Shown here in pieces: positions 38,301 to 46,541 of a stretch of 64,000 nt of DNA (position 1 is its first letter; each line of letters begins with the position of its first letter). This DNA comes from Thermocrinis sp. (lineage in GTDB: Bacteria > Aquificota > Aquificia > Aquificales > Aquificaceae). The DNA lies in NCBI GenBank assembly GCA_020833645.1, contig JAJHRQ010000001.1, positions 1-64,000 of the forward strand, read 5' to 3'. The notes under the pieces were generated by a model that ran no database searches, had not been told where the DNA came from, and was given only the letters and a program-made list of their open reading frames with translations. The position numbers were made by a program, and so were the translations under genes.

Positions 38301-39360
38301 AACAAGCTTTACAAGTCAGCCCAAGCTGTACTTTATAGACTTGAGGAGCGGGAACATTGTTAATCAGATAAACATTCCAGCCACTGGTGGTGTGAGCTTT
38401 GCAGTGGGAGATATTGCGGTGGTGGATGTGGATAACGATTATCAGGACGATTTAATTTACTTTGGAGCTTATGGAAAGACCAACACGGGCAATGTCTGGG
38501 GCAATTTCTACAGACTGAGTTTGAAGTCTGGAACCGTCTACAAATCTGTGTCTGCCCTGACCTCAAGCGATATATGCACCGCAATAGACCTTAGCACCTT
38601 TGCGACCGCGGGCAACACTCCTCCTGTCTTTGGTGCCCCCAGCTTTACGAAAGATGAAAACGGCAAACTGTGGGTATTCTTTGGAACGGGTAGGTATGTA
38701 ATGGACAGTTCCGATAAGGCTATATCTTACGATAACTACCTCATAGGCTTCAAGGATGAGAACTGGAACAGTGGCACATGTCCTACTGCATACACAAGAG
38801 CCCAGCTCACAGATATAACAAACCAGCCCCTCACGATAACAATAACCGAGGTAAAACAGGTCTGTATGTGTGATGCCAGCGGTTGTGGAATGCAAAATGT
38901 AGTCTATGATGCGTATAGTAGTAGCGTGCCTCCCGAACCACCAATAGGATGGTATTACAGGCTGACGGGAGAGGCTATTTACTCACAACCGCTTGTTATA
39001 GGTGGTATAGTGGATGCCCTAACCTATGTGCCACCGCAGGACATCTGTCAGATGGAAGGCAGTTCAAACTTAATATCTGTCTATTACAAGACAGGAAGAC
39101 CTTTCCCAAGACCTTCTGTGCTCTCTCCGAACGTGGTGAGCGGAACCATTGAAGTAGGACGGTCTGCCCAATTACTACAGAAGATCTCGGTGGGTCAAGG
39201 GATTCCACCCATAGGCAATCCCTTCCAAGCCTTGCAATCTTCTCAGGCAAGCCAACAGTTGGAGAAGTTCGCCCAAATATCCACTGGAGTGGTGCTTAGG
39301 ATGACACAGCAAAAGGCTACAACTGCGGAGGAGAAGTTCCTGCTATGGATAGAAAAGTAA
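35377..39360 (+). CDS. pilY1: PilY1/PilC-like type IV pilus tip adhesin
   Basis: VLIVMDFSGSMQFP (vWA MIDAS); C-terminal propeller with FVGANDGMLHAFR, WAFIPRNALPYL, DVDNDYQDDLIYFGAYG, FFGTGRYV. Confidence 0.9.
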   Translation: MRKLLLLVLVILMSFGLQRSYSANMTDYCYIPPIAGLQVKPNVLIVMDFSGSMQFPAYVPCNFYGYSNYSTTNRTLNVALCGANTATSSSSWKYDPSKTYYGYFDPNRCYTYNGSLGAFQENSCNCSNRIGTSSCISGNLLNWITTTRIDIARWVLTGGRTSPSNPNTLESEGATYTIYDNNLKCSFTVSASTTTSRVLTISNYNGACPISITNANIRIRPSDPSSIKGVIHSFCDTSDLNGQISEKCQLIMEFMVFASDSRYGLIRVGKNATISDLINGINRETPYWGTPTGEALWEAYDYYKQSNDYPYASNSNHINRGNANADPYYDGSGGNSKPVPCRKGFVLLISDGAWNGRVDPVVPARIMATQDLRADIPGKQDVYTYAIYAFGDTDPTTALQGKQAMITTAIFGGFDDKDGNTWPYPFINIQYPNGSGICSSLEGTVSINIQTPTTTYCNSRGVVYPLPECNPSGTWNSQCAEWDTAFNSPKDGLPYNFYEASDAPTLKSALISALTDILRRASSGATVATLTSRTSVSSLIVQPYYYPKYIMQDGKEVSWLGFLRSFWIDTTQNLREDTTKDRILNIAGAVIDKIFQFFFDPNANETKVAILQGSDTTSSCVMEGTKSINQLIPVFDAGCQLANRDPSDRKILYNKDGTLTSFTTSESSYLSNIWKVCSNNPAVLCTNNGDCGGGTCQPADASYIIRYLRGENLCPDPKNCSYPDYVKRTREVDIANFCPGASGLKTWKIGDIINSTPSVVSYEPVNIYHLRYNDTTYLQYIRTDAYKNRTSFLFVGANDGMLHAFRVGRTVQTGDTNRPTRVVNAYNDMSSDLVGREEWAFIPRNALPYLVWYGNPSYCRVPTVDYRTVIFDASIGGPANADKTVSSWRTILIGTMGFGGKAITTSAGTFSSSVFALDLTDWLNGTSAQPTLLWEVSLPDGTLTTSYPAVVRLGDPNKNGEWYVVIGSGPLNPEGTSFTSQPKLYFIDLRSGNIVNQINIPATGGVSFAVGDIAVVDVDNDYQDDLIYFGAYGKTNTGNVWGNFYRLSLKSGTVYKSVSALTSSDICTAIDLSTFATAGNTPPVFGAPSFTKDENGKLWVFFGTGRYVMDSSDKAISYDNYLIGFKDENWNSGTCPTAYTRAQLTDITNQPLTITITEVKQVCMCDASGCGMQNVVYDAYSSSVPPEPPIGWYYRLTGEAIYSQPLVIGGIVDALTYVPPQDICQMEGSSNLISVYYKTGRPFPRPSVLSPNVVSGTIEVGRSAQLLQKISVGQGIPPIGNPFQALQSSQASQQLEKFAQISTGVVLRMTQQKATTAEEKFLLWIEK

Positions 39361-39839
39361 AAGGTATAACCATAATGGAGGTGCTGGTGGTTATGGCTAT
39401 AATTGCCATACTTGCCAGCGCCAGCATATTGGGTTTAAGAAATCTTGTGGAGAGGCAAAGGCTTTATTCTGCGATGACCCAAGTTGCCAACGACCTAAAG
39501 GAGGCTCAGTTTAGGTCTATGTCCTCCAACATGATCTGGGGTGTGAGGTTCTGTGGGGGTGTAAGCCAATACAAAATCTTTGCGGTTGATCCTGCCACCG
39601 TCGGTAGTGGATGCCCAAGGGACGCCAATCCATCTTGCACAAACGATGCAACCACGCAGAGATTGGTCTCATTTCCACCCGGTGTTTTGCCTCAGGCGGA
39701 TTTTTATGTTCTCTTTGATAGAAGGGGTTATCCTCTAAACTGGAGCTGTGGCATAGGGGCTGGCAACATTACCCTAAGGAATAGCTACGGAAGTAGAACC
39801 GTGATCGTAGATAGCGTTGGGAGGATAAGGTATGAATAA
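39345..39839 (+). CDS. Minor prepilin, FimT/GspH-like
   Basis: [23 protein letters not shown] type IV prepilin leader. Confidence 0.82.
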   Translation: MDRKVKGITIMEVLVVMAIIAILASASILGLRNLVERQRLYSAMTQVANDLKEAQFRSMSSNMIWGVRFCGGVSQYKIFAVDPATVGSGCPRDANPSCTNDATTQRLVSFPPGVLPQADFYVLFDRRGYPLNWSCGIGAGNITLRNSYGSRTVIVDSVGRIRYE

Positions 39840-40494
39840 AAAAGGCTTTACCATAATAGAGCTTTTGGTTGCCTTTGTGATCCTTTTTATACTCATGACG
39901 GGCTTTTTGAAGGGGATACTGCTTTACATGGACTATCAAATAAACAACGGGCTAAAAAACAAGGCAAGCGAAATTGCCGTCAAGATGTCCTCCCAAATAC
40001 AAACTGCCAAGTTAGATACGAATGCCACATCTTGCTTGTCAAACAGCACAAATCCCTTTCTTTGCGATGCACGATACACCTATCCCTACAACTGGGGCTT
40101 CGCTCGGTGCGACAGTGGAAACTGCACCTTTGAGGTGCAAGACTTAGACGGTGATGGAATAGCGGACTTTTATGACCCCTACAATGGGCTGAATGGGAAT
40201 TTCAAAACAAACCCCACCGATACCGCAGGATGGTTGCGTATAAGACCATGCAATTGTGATGGGAGTAGATGTGGTTGTTGTTATGCAGATGGCACTCAAA
40301 TTAACAATGCCACCTTTACATGCGGTGAGAAGTATAGGGGAAGGTTCATATATGCTGGAACCACTTTGGCGAAGCTTATTAACCCTGCCACCAATTTAGA
40401 GGTGGGAAGGGTTGCTGGTGTGATAGTTTGGTATTTTGATACCAAGGGGAGATACAAGTATATTTCATTACCGGTTATGAGGGATACAAGATGA
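39832..40494 (+). CDS. Minor prepilin, PilV-like
   Basis: MNKKGFTIIELLVAFVILFILMTGFL. Confidence 0.8.
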   Translation: MNKKGFTIIELLVAFVILFILMTGFLKGILLYMDYQINNGLKNKASEIAVKMSSQIQTAKLDTNATSCLSNSTNPFLCDARYTYPYNWGFARCDSGNCTFEVQDLDGDGIADFYDPYNGLNGNFKTNPTDTAGWLRIRPCNCDGSRCGCCYADGTQINNATFTCGEKYRGRFIYAGTTLAKLINPATNLEVGRVAGVIVWYFDTKGRYKYISLPVMRDTR

Positions 40495-41399
40495 GAAGAA
40501 AAGGTATAACCCTTGTGGAACTTCTGGTGGTTATAGCCATAGTTGCCCTATCTGCGGGCGGAATTTTCTTTGCCTACAGAAGCTTGGTTAGAGAAACCAT
40601 AAGACAGTCTCTTTTTGCAAAGAACGAGCAGGATGTGGAAGTGCTTTTGACGAGCCTCAGGAAAGACCTTGAGGGTATAGGCTTTGGCGTCCCTGTGGAT
40701 AGGTTAAACTTGGGCACACCCGCCTGCAATGGGCTTACCGCTTTTGCTGGTTCCAACTCTGTTGTGGGTATTGCCCTTAACTGTCTCTCTGGAAGTGATG
40801 AACTTTACTTTTTGAACCTTGCCACCAGAAGCTTTAGAAATTCTGGCTGTTGGTGGGTAAGGGATGGTTCTGGAAACGTAGCAACTCAAGGGCGTAGATG
40901 GACCTTTGAGAACTGTCCTAACAACCCACCAACAGGAGAAAATCTTCTTTGTCTTAATATGGCAAGCAAGGCTACCACCAGTTGCAACTCACCGAACGTA
41001 CTGATATTTACCATGGGAAACAGGGCTTCAGTTGGCGACTTTGCGGTTAGATACTATCTAAGCAGTGCAAACCTGCCAAAGGAATGTGCACCAAACACCT
41101 TCAATTTACTAAAGCAAGTAAACGGTGATGCGGTTGGACAACCCATTGCATCCTGCATTGCGGTCTTTAGGGTTAGATACTTTGACGGTCAAGGCTACAC
41201 AACAACCATTGGTGATATAAACAATCTGCGTGCCATAAGGCTCTGCCTTTTGATGCAGGTGGGTGGAAAGATGGACACACCCATGGACCCACCTAACCGC
41301 TTTGAGCAGTGTGGATATATAACAATAAGCCCTGAGTGGAGGTGGTATAGATGGAAGCTCGTGGAAGAGGACATACCTCTAAGAAATATAAGAAAGTAA
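40491..41399 (+). CDS. Minor prepilin, PilW-like
   Basis: [26 protein letters not shown]; order within pilY1 cluster. Confidence 0.8.
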   Translation: MRRKGITLVELLVVIAIVALSAGGIFFAYRSLVRETIRQSLFAKNEQDVEVLLTSLRKDLEGIGFGVPVDRLNLGTPACNGLTAFAGSNSVVGIALNCLSGSDELYFLNLATRSFRNSGCWWVRDGSGNVATQGRRWTFENCPNNPPTGENLLCLNMASKATTSCNSPNVLIFTMGNRASVGDFAVRYYLSSANLPKECAPNTFNLLKQVNGDAVGQPIASCIAVFRVRYFDGQGYTTTIGDINNLRAIRLCLLMQVGGKMDTPMDPPNRFEQCGYITISPEWRWYRWKLVEEDIPLRNIRK

Positions 41400-41863
41400 G
41401 GGGTGTGGCACTTATATCCGTTTTGGTCACGGGCATAATGATAGCCATTGTTATCGGTGGGCTTTACTATATACTAACACGCACAATGCTAACCGGAGAA
41501 AGGGTAAGGGTCTATACATCCACAAGAGAGGCTGCAGCGGGTGGTGTTAATTATGCAGTTTTGCAGATAAAGAGCGGTCTTTTTGATACCATGGACCGGC
41601 TTGGGTGCCCTGCTGGTTGGACTTCTGATGGAAACTGCTGCACATCAAACCTAAACTACCGCCTTTCGGGAACAACGCAAACCTTTACAAACAAGATAAC
41701 AATCTGCCTGAAGGGTTATGCTCCTCCACCGGGAGAGGTTGTAGCTGGGGTTGCTTACTCCAGACCTCAAACGGGCGGAAGAGGATACATATACTTAATC
41801 ATCTCTGAGGCTGACGGTCCTCAAAGCTCAAAGTCAAGGGTTGAGGCGGTTTGGGTGAGATAG
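41351..41863 (+). CDS. PilX-like minor pilin
   Basis: RGVALISVLVTGIMIAIVIGGLYYIL without Glu+5; last of cluster. Confidence 0.7.
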   Translation: MEARGRGHTSKKYKKVRGVALISVLVTGIMIAIVIGGLYYILTRTMLTGERVRVYTSTREAAAGGVNYAVLQIKSGLFDTMDRLGCPAGWTSDGNCCTSNLNYRLSGTTQTFTNKITICLKGYAPPPGEVVAGVAYSRPQTGGRGYIYLIISEADGPQSSKSRVEAVWVR

Positions 41864-41867
41864 TCTT

Positions 41868-42290
41868 TCATTCAACAAAGCACCGAAAGGGTCTAACATC
41901 CACCTGACACACCAGCCTCTGCCCAGTGGCAGAAAAGTAAGCGTGTAGCTTTCCAGCAACCAACTGTCCCGTGTTTGAGCATTGGAAAGCCTCAACTACA
42001 GTAAAATAAACAGTCCCACCCGGAGTGGTGCGGTTTGCCACACAGTTGGGAAATGCAGAATTTCCGATTATTGAGTAGGTCTCCGTTCCAGCTGAGGGAG
42101 GGTCTGTAGAACAATAGGAAGCCACATCCGCCATACAAGCCCTTGCCATCGGAAGGGCATAAGACACAAGCCTTGCCCTTTCTGTGTAGTTTAGGTATTG
42201 GGGAACTGCAATGCTAACAAGGATGGCAATAATGGCAATAACCACCAAAAGCTCTACAAGGGTAAAACCCCTCCTCATAATTACCTCCAT
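41868..42290 (-). CDS. Type IV prepilin, PilA/PilE-like
   Basis: [36 protein letters not shown]. Confidence 0.88.
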   Translation of the reverse strand: MEVIMRRGFTLVELLVVIAIIAILVSIAVPQYLNYTERARLVSYALPMARACMADVASYCSTDPPSAGTETYSIIGNSAFPNCVANRTTPGGTVYFTVVEAFQCSNTGQLVAGKLHAYFSATGQRLVCQVDVRPFRCFVE

Positions 42291-42312
42291 AAAAAAGCCC
42301 CCAGAAGGGGGC
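42291..42312 (-). terminator. Intrinsic terminator/attenuator between two pilin genes
   Basis: Minus strand GCCCCC-TTCT-GGGGGC-TTTTTT immediately before SD (ggagg) of the downstream pilin. Confidence 0.75.
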
Positions 42313-42332
42313 TGGAGGGTTAGGTTATCTTA

Positions 42333-42749
42333 CTATGGCCTCTTCTCTACCGTGCATCTAACGGATTGGTTTTCTGGTTTGCACTTTGCCTGGTAGTCAT
42401 CTATACCTTGAATAGTTGCGATTACTTCAACGGTATCGGGAACTTGTCCATCAGGTTGGCAGTTAACGGTATCCGGTCGATTAAGATTCACCGTCTGACT
42501 TCCAGCTACCGTAATAGAAGTGTTTGCACAGTTAGCCAGCTGGTTAGTGTTTACGGTTTGACCTGCATTTTCCATACAATATGATGCTATATCCAGCATA
42601 CAACCCCTTGCTATCGGCTCCGCGTAGGAGCTTACCCTTGCCTTTCTTTGGTAGCTGAGATACTGCGGTATTGCCAAGGATGCCAAAATGGCTATGATGG
42701 CTATAACTACAAGCAACTCAATTAGGGTGAAACCCTTCCGTTGCCTCAT
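42333..42749 (-). CDS. Type IV prepilin, PilA-like
   Basis: [40 protein letters not shown] ggaggtg before ATG. Confidence 0.88.
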   Translation of the reverse strand: MRQRKGFTLIELLVVIAIIAILASLAIPQYLSYQRKARVSSYAEPIARGCMLDIASYCMENAGQTVNTNQLANCANTSITVAGSQTVNLNRPDTVNCQPDGQVPDTVEVIATIQGIDDYQAKCKPENQSVRCTVEKRP

Positions 42750-42972
42750 GGCTACACCTCCCATAAAGTTTTTCCCTCCCGGGACCGGTCCCATAGAGGG
42801 TTATGTTTAATTTTATTCCAGGCAAAACAAAAAAATCAAAGCTTCACAAATACTTCACAAAAACTCCCTATATTATATTCTCTATGGGAGACATCACCAG
42901 GGCAGGCTGAGACTGTTCTAAAAATCCAAACCCATTGACACACAAGAGTTTTAAAGTTAAAATTTAACCCTG

Positions 42973-44529
42973 ATGTTTGTTAGCCTTCAATTCAAGCTTG
43001 AACTGAAAAGGGAAGATAGAGAAAAACTCATAAAGCTGATGCGTAAGCAATCCTCTGCCATCCGAGTGGCATACAACATGCTAAAGGAGTTGGAAAAAGA
43101 GAAAACAAGAAACCCACATGCCCAAATATATCAAAGACTAAGACAACTATTCCCTGAACTACCAACCAGATATATTGACTCAGCCATATACAAAGCTAAG
43201 CAGTATCCCACAGATAAACCAGTGGTCTTTGGAGGCAAAAGACTTTTTGAAAAGCTTTGCAAAAATCATCTTTCAGGAAAGGCAAGAGAAAAACTTAAAA
43301 AGCAGTGGAGAGAACTAAGACAAGGAACTCTTGTAAGCATCGGGTCAAAGGCAGACAAAGGAAACAGACTAATGAGATTTGAAGACCTAAAAGGACAGAT
43401 TTACCTTAGAATTACCACAGGAAACAGAGAGTTTGTCTACGCAAAAGTGTTAAGAGAGCCAAGCAACAGCAAAGACAAGTGGCTCACCTTTATGGCTATG
43501 CTTTTAGAAAGTTGGCAAACTCAAAGCTACTTTCCTTACACAGTGGAGTTAAAACTAAGAGATGGAGAAGTTTATGGAAGTGTATCCTTTGAAATCCCAA
43601 CGCCTGAAGTTAGATACACCAAAGAAAACGGAGTAATAGCCATAGACACAAACGCATCACCCATACACTTAGCCATAGCGGGAGTCTCAAAAACTGGAGA
43701 ACTACTAAGCTATCAAACCATCAGCTTACACCACCTTTTAGGACTTTCCCAAAACAGCAAAGACCACCAAGAGTGGATATTAACCCATCAGTTAATAGAT
43801 TTAGCCATTCAGAAAGGTAAAGCTATAGCCATAGAGAACCTAAAGAAACTCAAAAAGGGAATGCGTGGAGATGGGAAAGCTGAGTTAAGAAAAAGGCTTC
43901 ATCACTGGAATGCCAAAAAGTTTATGCAAAAGCTAAAGAGGGTAGCAATGTTAAAGGGAGTGGAAGTGATAGAGGTAAATCCCGCCTATACATCAGTCAT
44001 AGGCATGCTAAAGTATGCACCGCAGTTAAGCGTAGATAAAGACGTAGCTGGTGCTTATGTGATAGGGAGAAGAGCACTGGGCTTTAAAGAGGACATGCCT
44101 GAGAATTACGAGAGGCTTTTGAAAGACAAAGTATATTTAGAGTTTGCTCTAAAGAGGTATGAAGAGGGGGAAAAGGACCTTGTGGAACTCATAGAGAAGG
44201 AAAGCAACGAATACAAGAGAAACGCACTAAAAAGCGAACTAAGGAGTGTAGAGAATTCAAAGAAACTTTTAGCTAATCTCATACAAAGCCTTCAGAGTGA
44301 GCCAAGCTCCTGCGAGGAAGCCAACGGAAGGAATCCCGAGCAGGGGAGGGTAGCAAAAACTACCCTTCAAGGTGTTTGGCAAGTTCTGAAGGTAGCCCTT
44401 CTCTTCCCTATCCTTGGAAAGGTCTTGCCAAGGGACCTTTCTCCTCTGAAGCCTGTGTTGGTGGAAGGGGTGTGGGATAGGGTGAGGAAAGGGTTAGTTC
44501 CCTTTGAGGCTAGGGGGACGTCCCGATGA
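42973..44529 (+). CDS. tnpB: TnpB/IS605 OrfB-like protein (RuvC-fold), no obvious zinc ribbon
   Basis: GVIAIDTNASPIHLAIAG (RuvC I D), AIAIENLKKLKKG (RuvC II E), VEVIEVNPAYTSVIG...SVDKDVAGAYVIGRRALG (RuvC III D). Confidence 0.82.
   Translation: MFVSLQFKLELKREDREKLIKLMRKQSSAIRVAYNMLKELEKEKTRNPHAQIYQRLRQLFPELPTRYIDSAIYKAKQYPTDKPVVFGGKRLFEKLCKNHLSGKAREKLKKQWRELRQGTLVSIGSKADKGNRLMRFEDLKGQIYLRITTGNREFVYAKVLREPSNSKDKWLTFMAMLLESWQTQSYFPYTVELKLRDGEVYGSVSFEIPTPEVRYTKENGVIAIDTNASPIHLAIAGVSKTGELLSYQTISLHHLLGLSQNSKDHQEWILTHQLIDLAIQKGKAIAIENLKKLKKGMRGDGKAELRKRLHHWNAKKFMQKLKRVAMLKGVEVIEVNPAYTSVIGMLKYAPQLSVDKDVAGAYVIGRRALGFKEDMPENYERLLKDKVYLEFALKRYEEGEKDLVELIEKESNEYKRNALKSELRSVENSKKLLANLIQSLQSEPSSCEEANGRNPEQGRVAKTTLQGVWQVLKVALLFPILGKVLPRDLSPLKPVLVEGVWDRVRKGLVPFEARGTSR
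44290..44440 (+). ncRNA. Candidate omegaRNA-like structured RNA overlapping tnpB 3' end
   Basis: Perfect hairpin AGGGTAG-CAAAAA-CTACCCT (44347-44366) with flanks CGAG.AGGGG and TGGCAAGTTCT shared with the decayed copy, where the stem is GTAGGG-CAAAGA-CCCTAC (34875-34892). Confidence 0.5.
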
Positions 44530-44825
44530 GGGATTTTTTAGAACAGCCTCAGGCGGGCTCAAACAGAGGAGACCTGGAAAGGGAGCTGGAAGATATTCTC
44601 CGATTTGCTAAGATAACCTATCAGAGGTATGTTTTAACCATAGAGGACTACACGCGGGAAGAGCTGGAAGGAGACCTGAAGGAATACACCCTACAGCTTG
44701 AAAACTTTGTTGCCCCTCTTCTGGAAAGGGCTGAAGAGGAGGGGTACGAGGATCTTGCCAAGGAGATAGAGGGCTACTACAAAAAGCTTATTGACGCAAT
44801 AAAGCAGAGGCTTTCGGAGATATGA
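44526..44825 (+). CDS. Hypothetical helical protein, N-terminus replaced by insertion element
   Basis: Native start apparently ATG 42884 (MGDITRAG) left of the element; now ATGA overlap with tnpB stop. Confidence 0.7.
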   Translation: MRDFLEQPQAGSNRGDLERELEDILRFAKITYQRYVLTIEDYTREELEGDLKEYTLQLENFVAPLLERAEEEGYEDLAKEIEGYYKKLIDAIKQRLSEI

Positions 44826-45547
44826 TCGTTTACGGTAAAAATCCCATTTTGGAAGCCCTCAGGGCAAACAGACCCATTGAGAAGGTTTTGGTAGCCCATG
44901 ATGGGCATCCTCCCCATCAGGTGGTAAAGCTCTGCAAAGAAAAGGGAATAAAGATCCAAAGGGTGCCAAGGCAAAAGATTGAGGAGCTGGCTGGCACAAA
45001 AAAGACACAGGGAATCGTTGCCATTATCAGCCCTGTGCCCTTGGTTCCCCCGGAGGAACTTTTTAAAAAAGCCTTTGAGAAGAACAGCTTCTTTTTGGTT
45101 TTGGACCACATAACGGACCCACAGAACGCAGGAAATCTCATAAGAACATGCGAAGTTTTTGGTGGGGTTGGCGTGCTTTTGCCCAAGGACCGGAGCGTTC
45201 CCATAAATCAAACAGTGGTAAAGGCAAGCTCTGGTGCGGTCTTTCACCTTACCTTTAGCAGGGTGCCAAGCCTAAGGAGGGCTTTGGAAGAGTTTCAAAG
45301 AATGGGTGGTTCAGTGGTGGTTGTGGAAAGAGGAGGAGAGGACATAAGGAAGGTGCAATTTCCTATGCCCTGTGCTTTGGTACTCGGTTCAGAGGGAGAA
45401 GGCGTCTCCAAAAGCGTCCTTGAAAGGGCAAACCTGGTGGTCTCCATTCCCATAGTGGGCAAGATCAACTCCTTGAACGTGTCCTCCGCTGGTGCCATTG
45501 CTATTTGGGAGGTCTTTAAGGCTTGCAAGCTGGCTCAAGGAGATTAA
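44822..45547 (+). CDS. rlmB: TrmH/RlmB-family 23S rRNA 2'-O-methyltransferase
   Basis: YGKNPILEALRANRP; LDHITDPQNAGNLIRTCEVFG; LGSEGEGVSKSVLERANLVVSIPIVGKINSLNVSSAGAI. Confidence 0.92.
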   Translation: MIVYGKNPILEALRANRPIEKVLVAHDGHPPHQVVKLCKEKGIKIQRVPRQKIEELAGTKKTQGIVAIISPVPLVPPEELFKKAFEKNSFFLVLDHITDPQNAGNLIRTCEVFGGVGVLLPKDRSVPINQTVVKASSGAVFHLTFSRVPSLRRALEEFQRMGGSVVVVERGGEDIRKVQFPMPCALVLGSEGEGVSKSVLERANLVVSIPIVGKINSLNVSSAGAIAIWEVFKACKLAQGD

Positions 45548-45557
45548 CTTAATTTCT

Positions 45558-46526
45558 ATGCTTACCTTTGAAATTGCCAAAGAGGAAACACTGAGCCCTA
45601 AGGATATAAAGGAACTTCAGGAAGAGATAAGGTCTTTAGCAAAGAAAAAGAACGCAGTGATCCTTGCCCATTACTACCAAAGACCGGAGGTGCAGGACGT
45701 TGCGGACTTCGTGGGAGATTCCTTAGAACTTTCCAGAAAGGCAAGCCAAACGGATGCGGACATCATCCTTTTCTGCGGAGTTAGGTTCATGTGCGAGACC
45801 GCAAAGATCTTGAACCCTACAAAGAAGGTGCTCCATCCAAACCCCGAATCAGGCTGTCCTATGGCGGACATGATAAGACCCGAACAGGTTTTAAAGCTGA
45901 AAGAACAGCATCCCGACGGCGAGGTGGTAGCTTACGTGAATACCTCCGCAGATGTAAAGGCGGTGTCCGACGTGTGCGTCACCTCCGCTAACGCAATAAA
46001 GGTTGTCCAAAAGTTGCAGAGCAAAAAGATCATATTCATACCAGACCAAGCCTTGGGCAATTGGGTAAAAAAACATGTGCCCGATAAGGAGTTTGTTATA
46101 TGGCAGGGTTTTTGTCCCCCACACTTTGAATTTACCGCCAAAGAGCTTGAAAGGCTAAAGCAACAGTTTCCAGATGCTAAAGTGGCGGTACATCCCGAGT
46201 GCCACCCCAAAGTCATTGAAATGGCAGATTTTGTGGGCTCCACCTCCCAGATCATAAACTACGCCACCACCTGCGATTCAGACCGGGTTATTGTCATCAC
46301 TGAGGTAGGTCTAAAGCATACCCTTATCAAGAAAAACCCTAACAAGGAGTATATATTCCCCCAATCTATGAACTATTGCGGAACTGTGTATTGTTGTACC
46401 ATGAAGGCTATAACACTGCCCTTGGTTTACAAAACCCTAAAGGAGGAGCTAAACGAAGTGGTACTGGACGAGGAAATAATAGCCAAAGCAAGAAGACCTC
46501 TAGAGAGGATGCTTGAGCTGTCTTAA
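45558..46526 (+). CDS. nadA: Quinolinate synthase A
   Basis: AVILAHYYQRPEVQDVADFVGDSLELSRKA; FIPDQALG; VHPECHP; start ATG 45558. Confidence 0.93.
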   Translation: MLTFEIAKEETLSPKDIKELQEEIRSLAKKKNAVILAHYYQRPEVQDVADFVGDSLELSRKASQTDADIILFCGVRFMCETAKILNPTKKVLHPNPESGCPMADMIRPEQVLKLKEQHPDGEVVAYVNTSADVKAVSDVCVTSANAIKVVQKLQSKKIIFIPDQALGNWVKKHVPDKEFVIWQGFCPPHFEFTAKELERLKQQFPDAKVAVHPECHPKVIEMADFVGSTSQIINYATTCDSDRVIVITEVGLKHTLIKKNPNKEYIFPQSMNYCGTVYCCTMKAITLPLVYKTLKEELNEVVLDEEIIAKARRPLERMLELS

Positions 46527-46541
46527 GCTTATAATTTTTAC

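Larger units (their letters stand above)
42904..44553. mobile_element. TnpB-like insertion element with imperfect inverted ends
   Basis: Left ggctgagactgttctaaaaatcc (42905-42927) and right ggattttttagaacagcctcaggc (44531-44554), whose reverse complement is gcctgaggctgttctaaaaaatcc; encloses tnpB-like ORF. Confidence 0.75.

Noticed and set aside
42306-42396. Small plus ORFs across the pilin genes (42211..42396, 42366..42584)
   Set aside because: Antisense to clear prepilin genes
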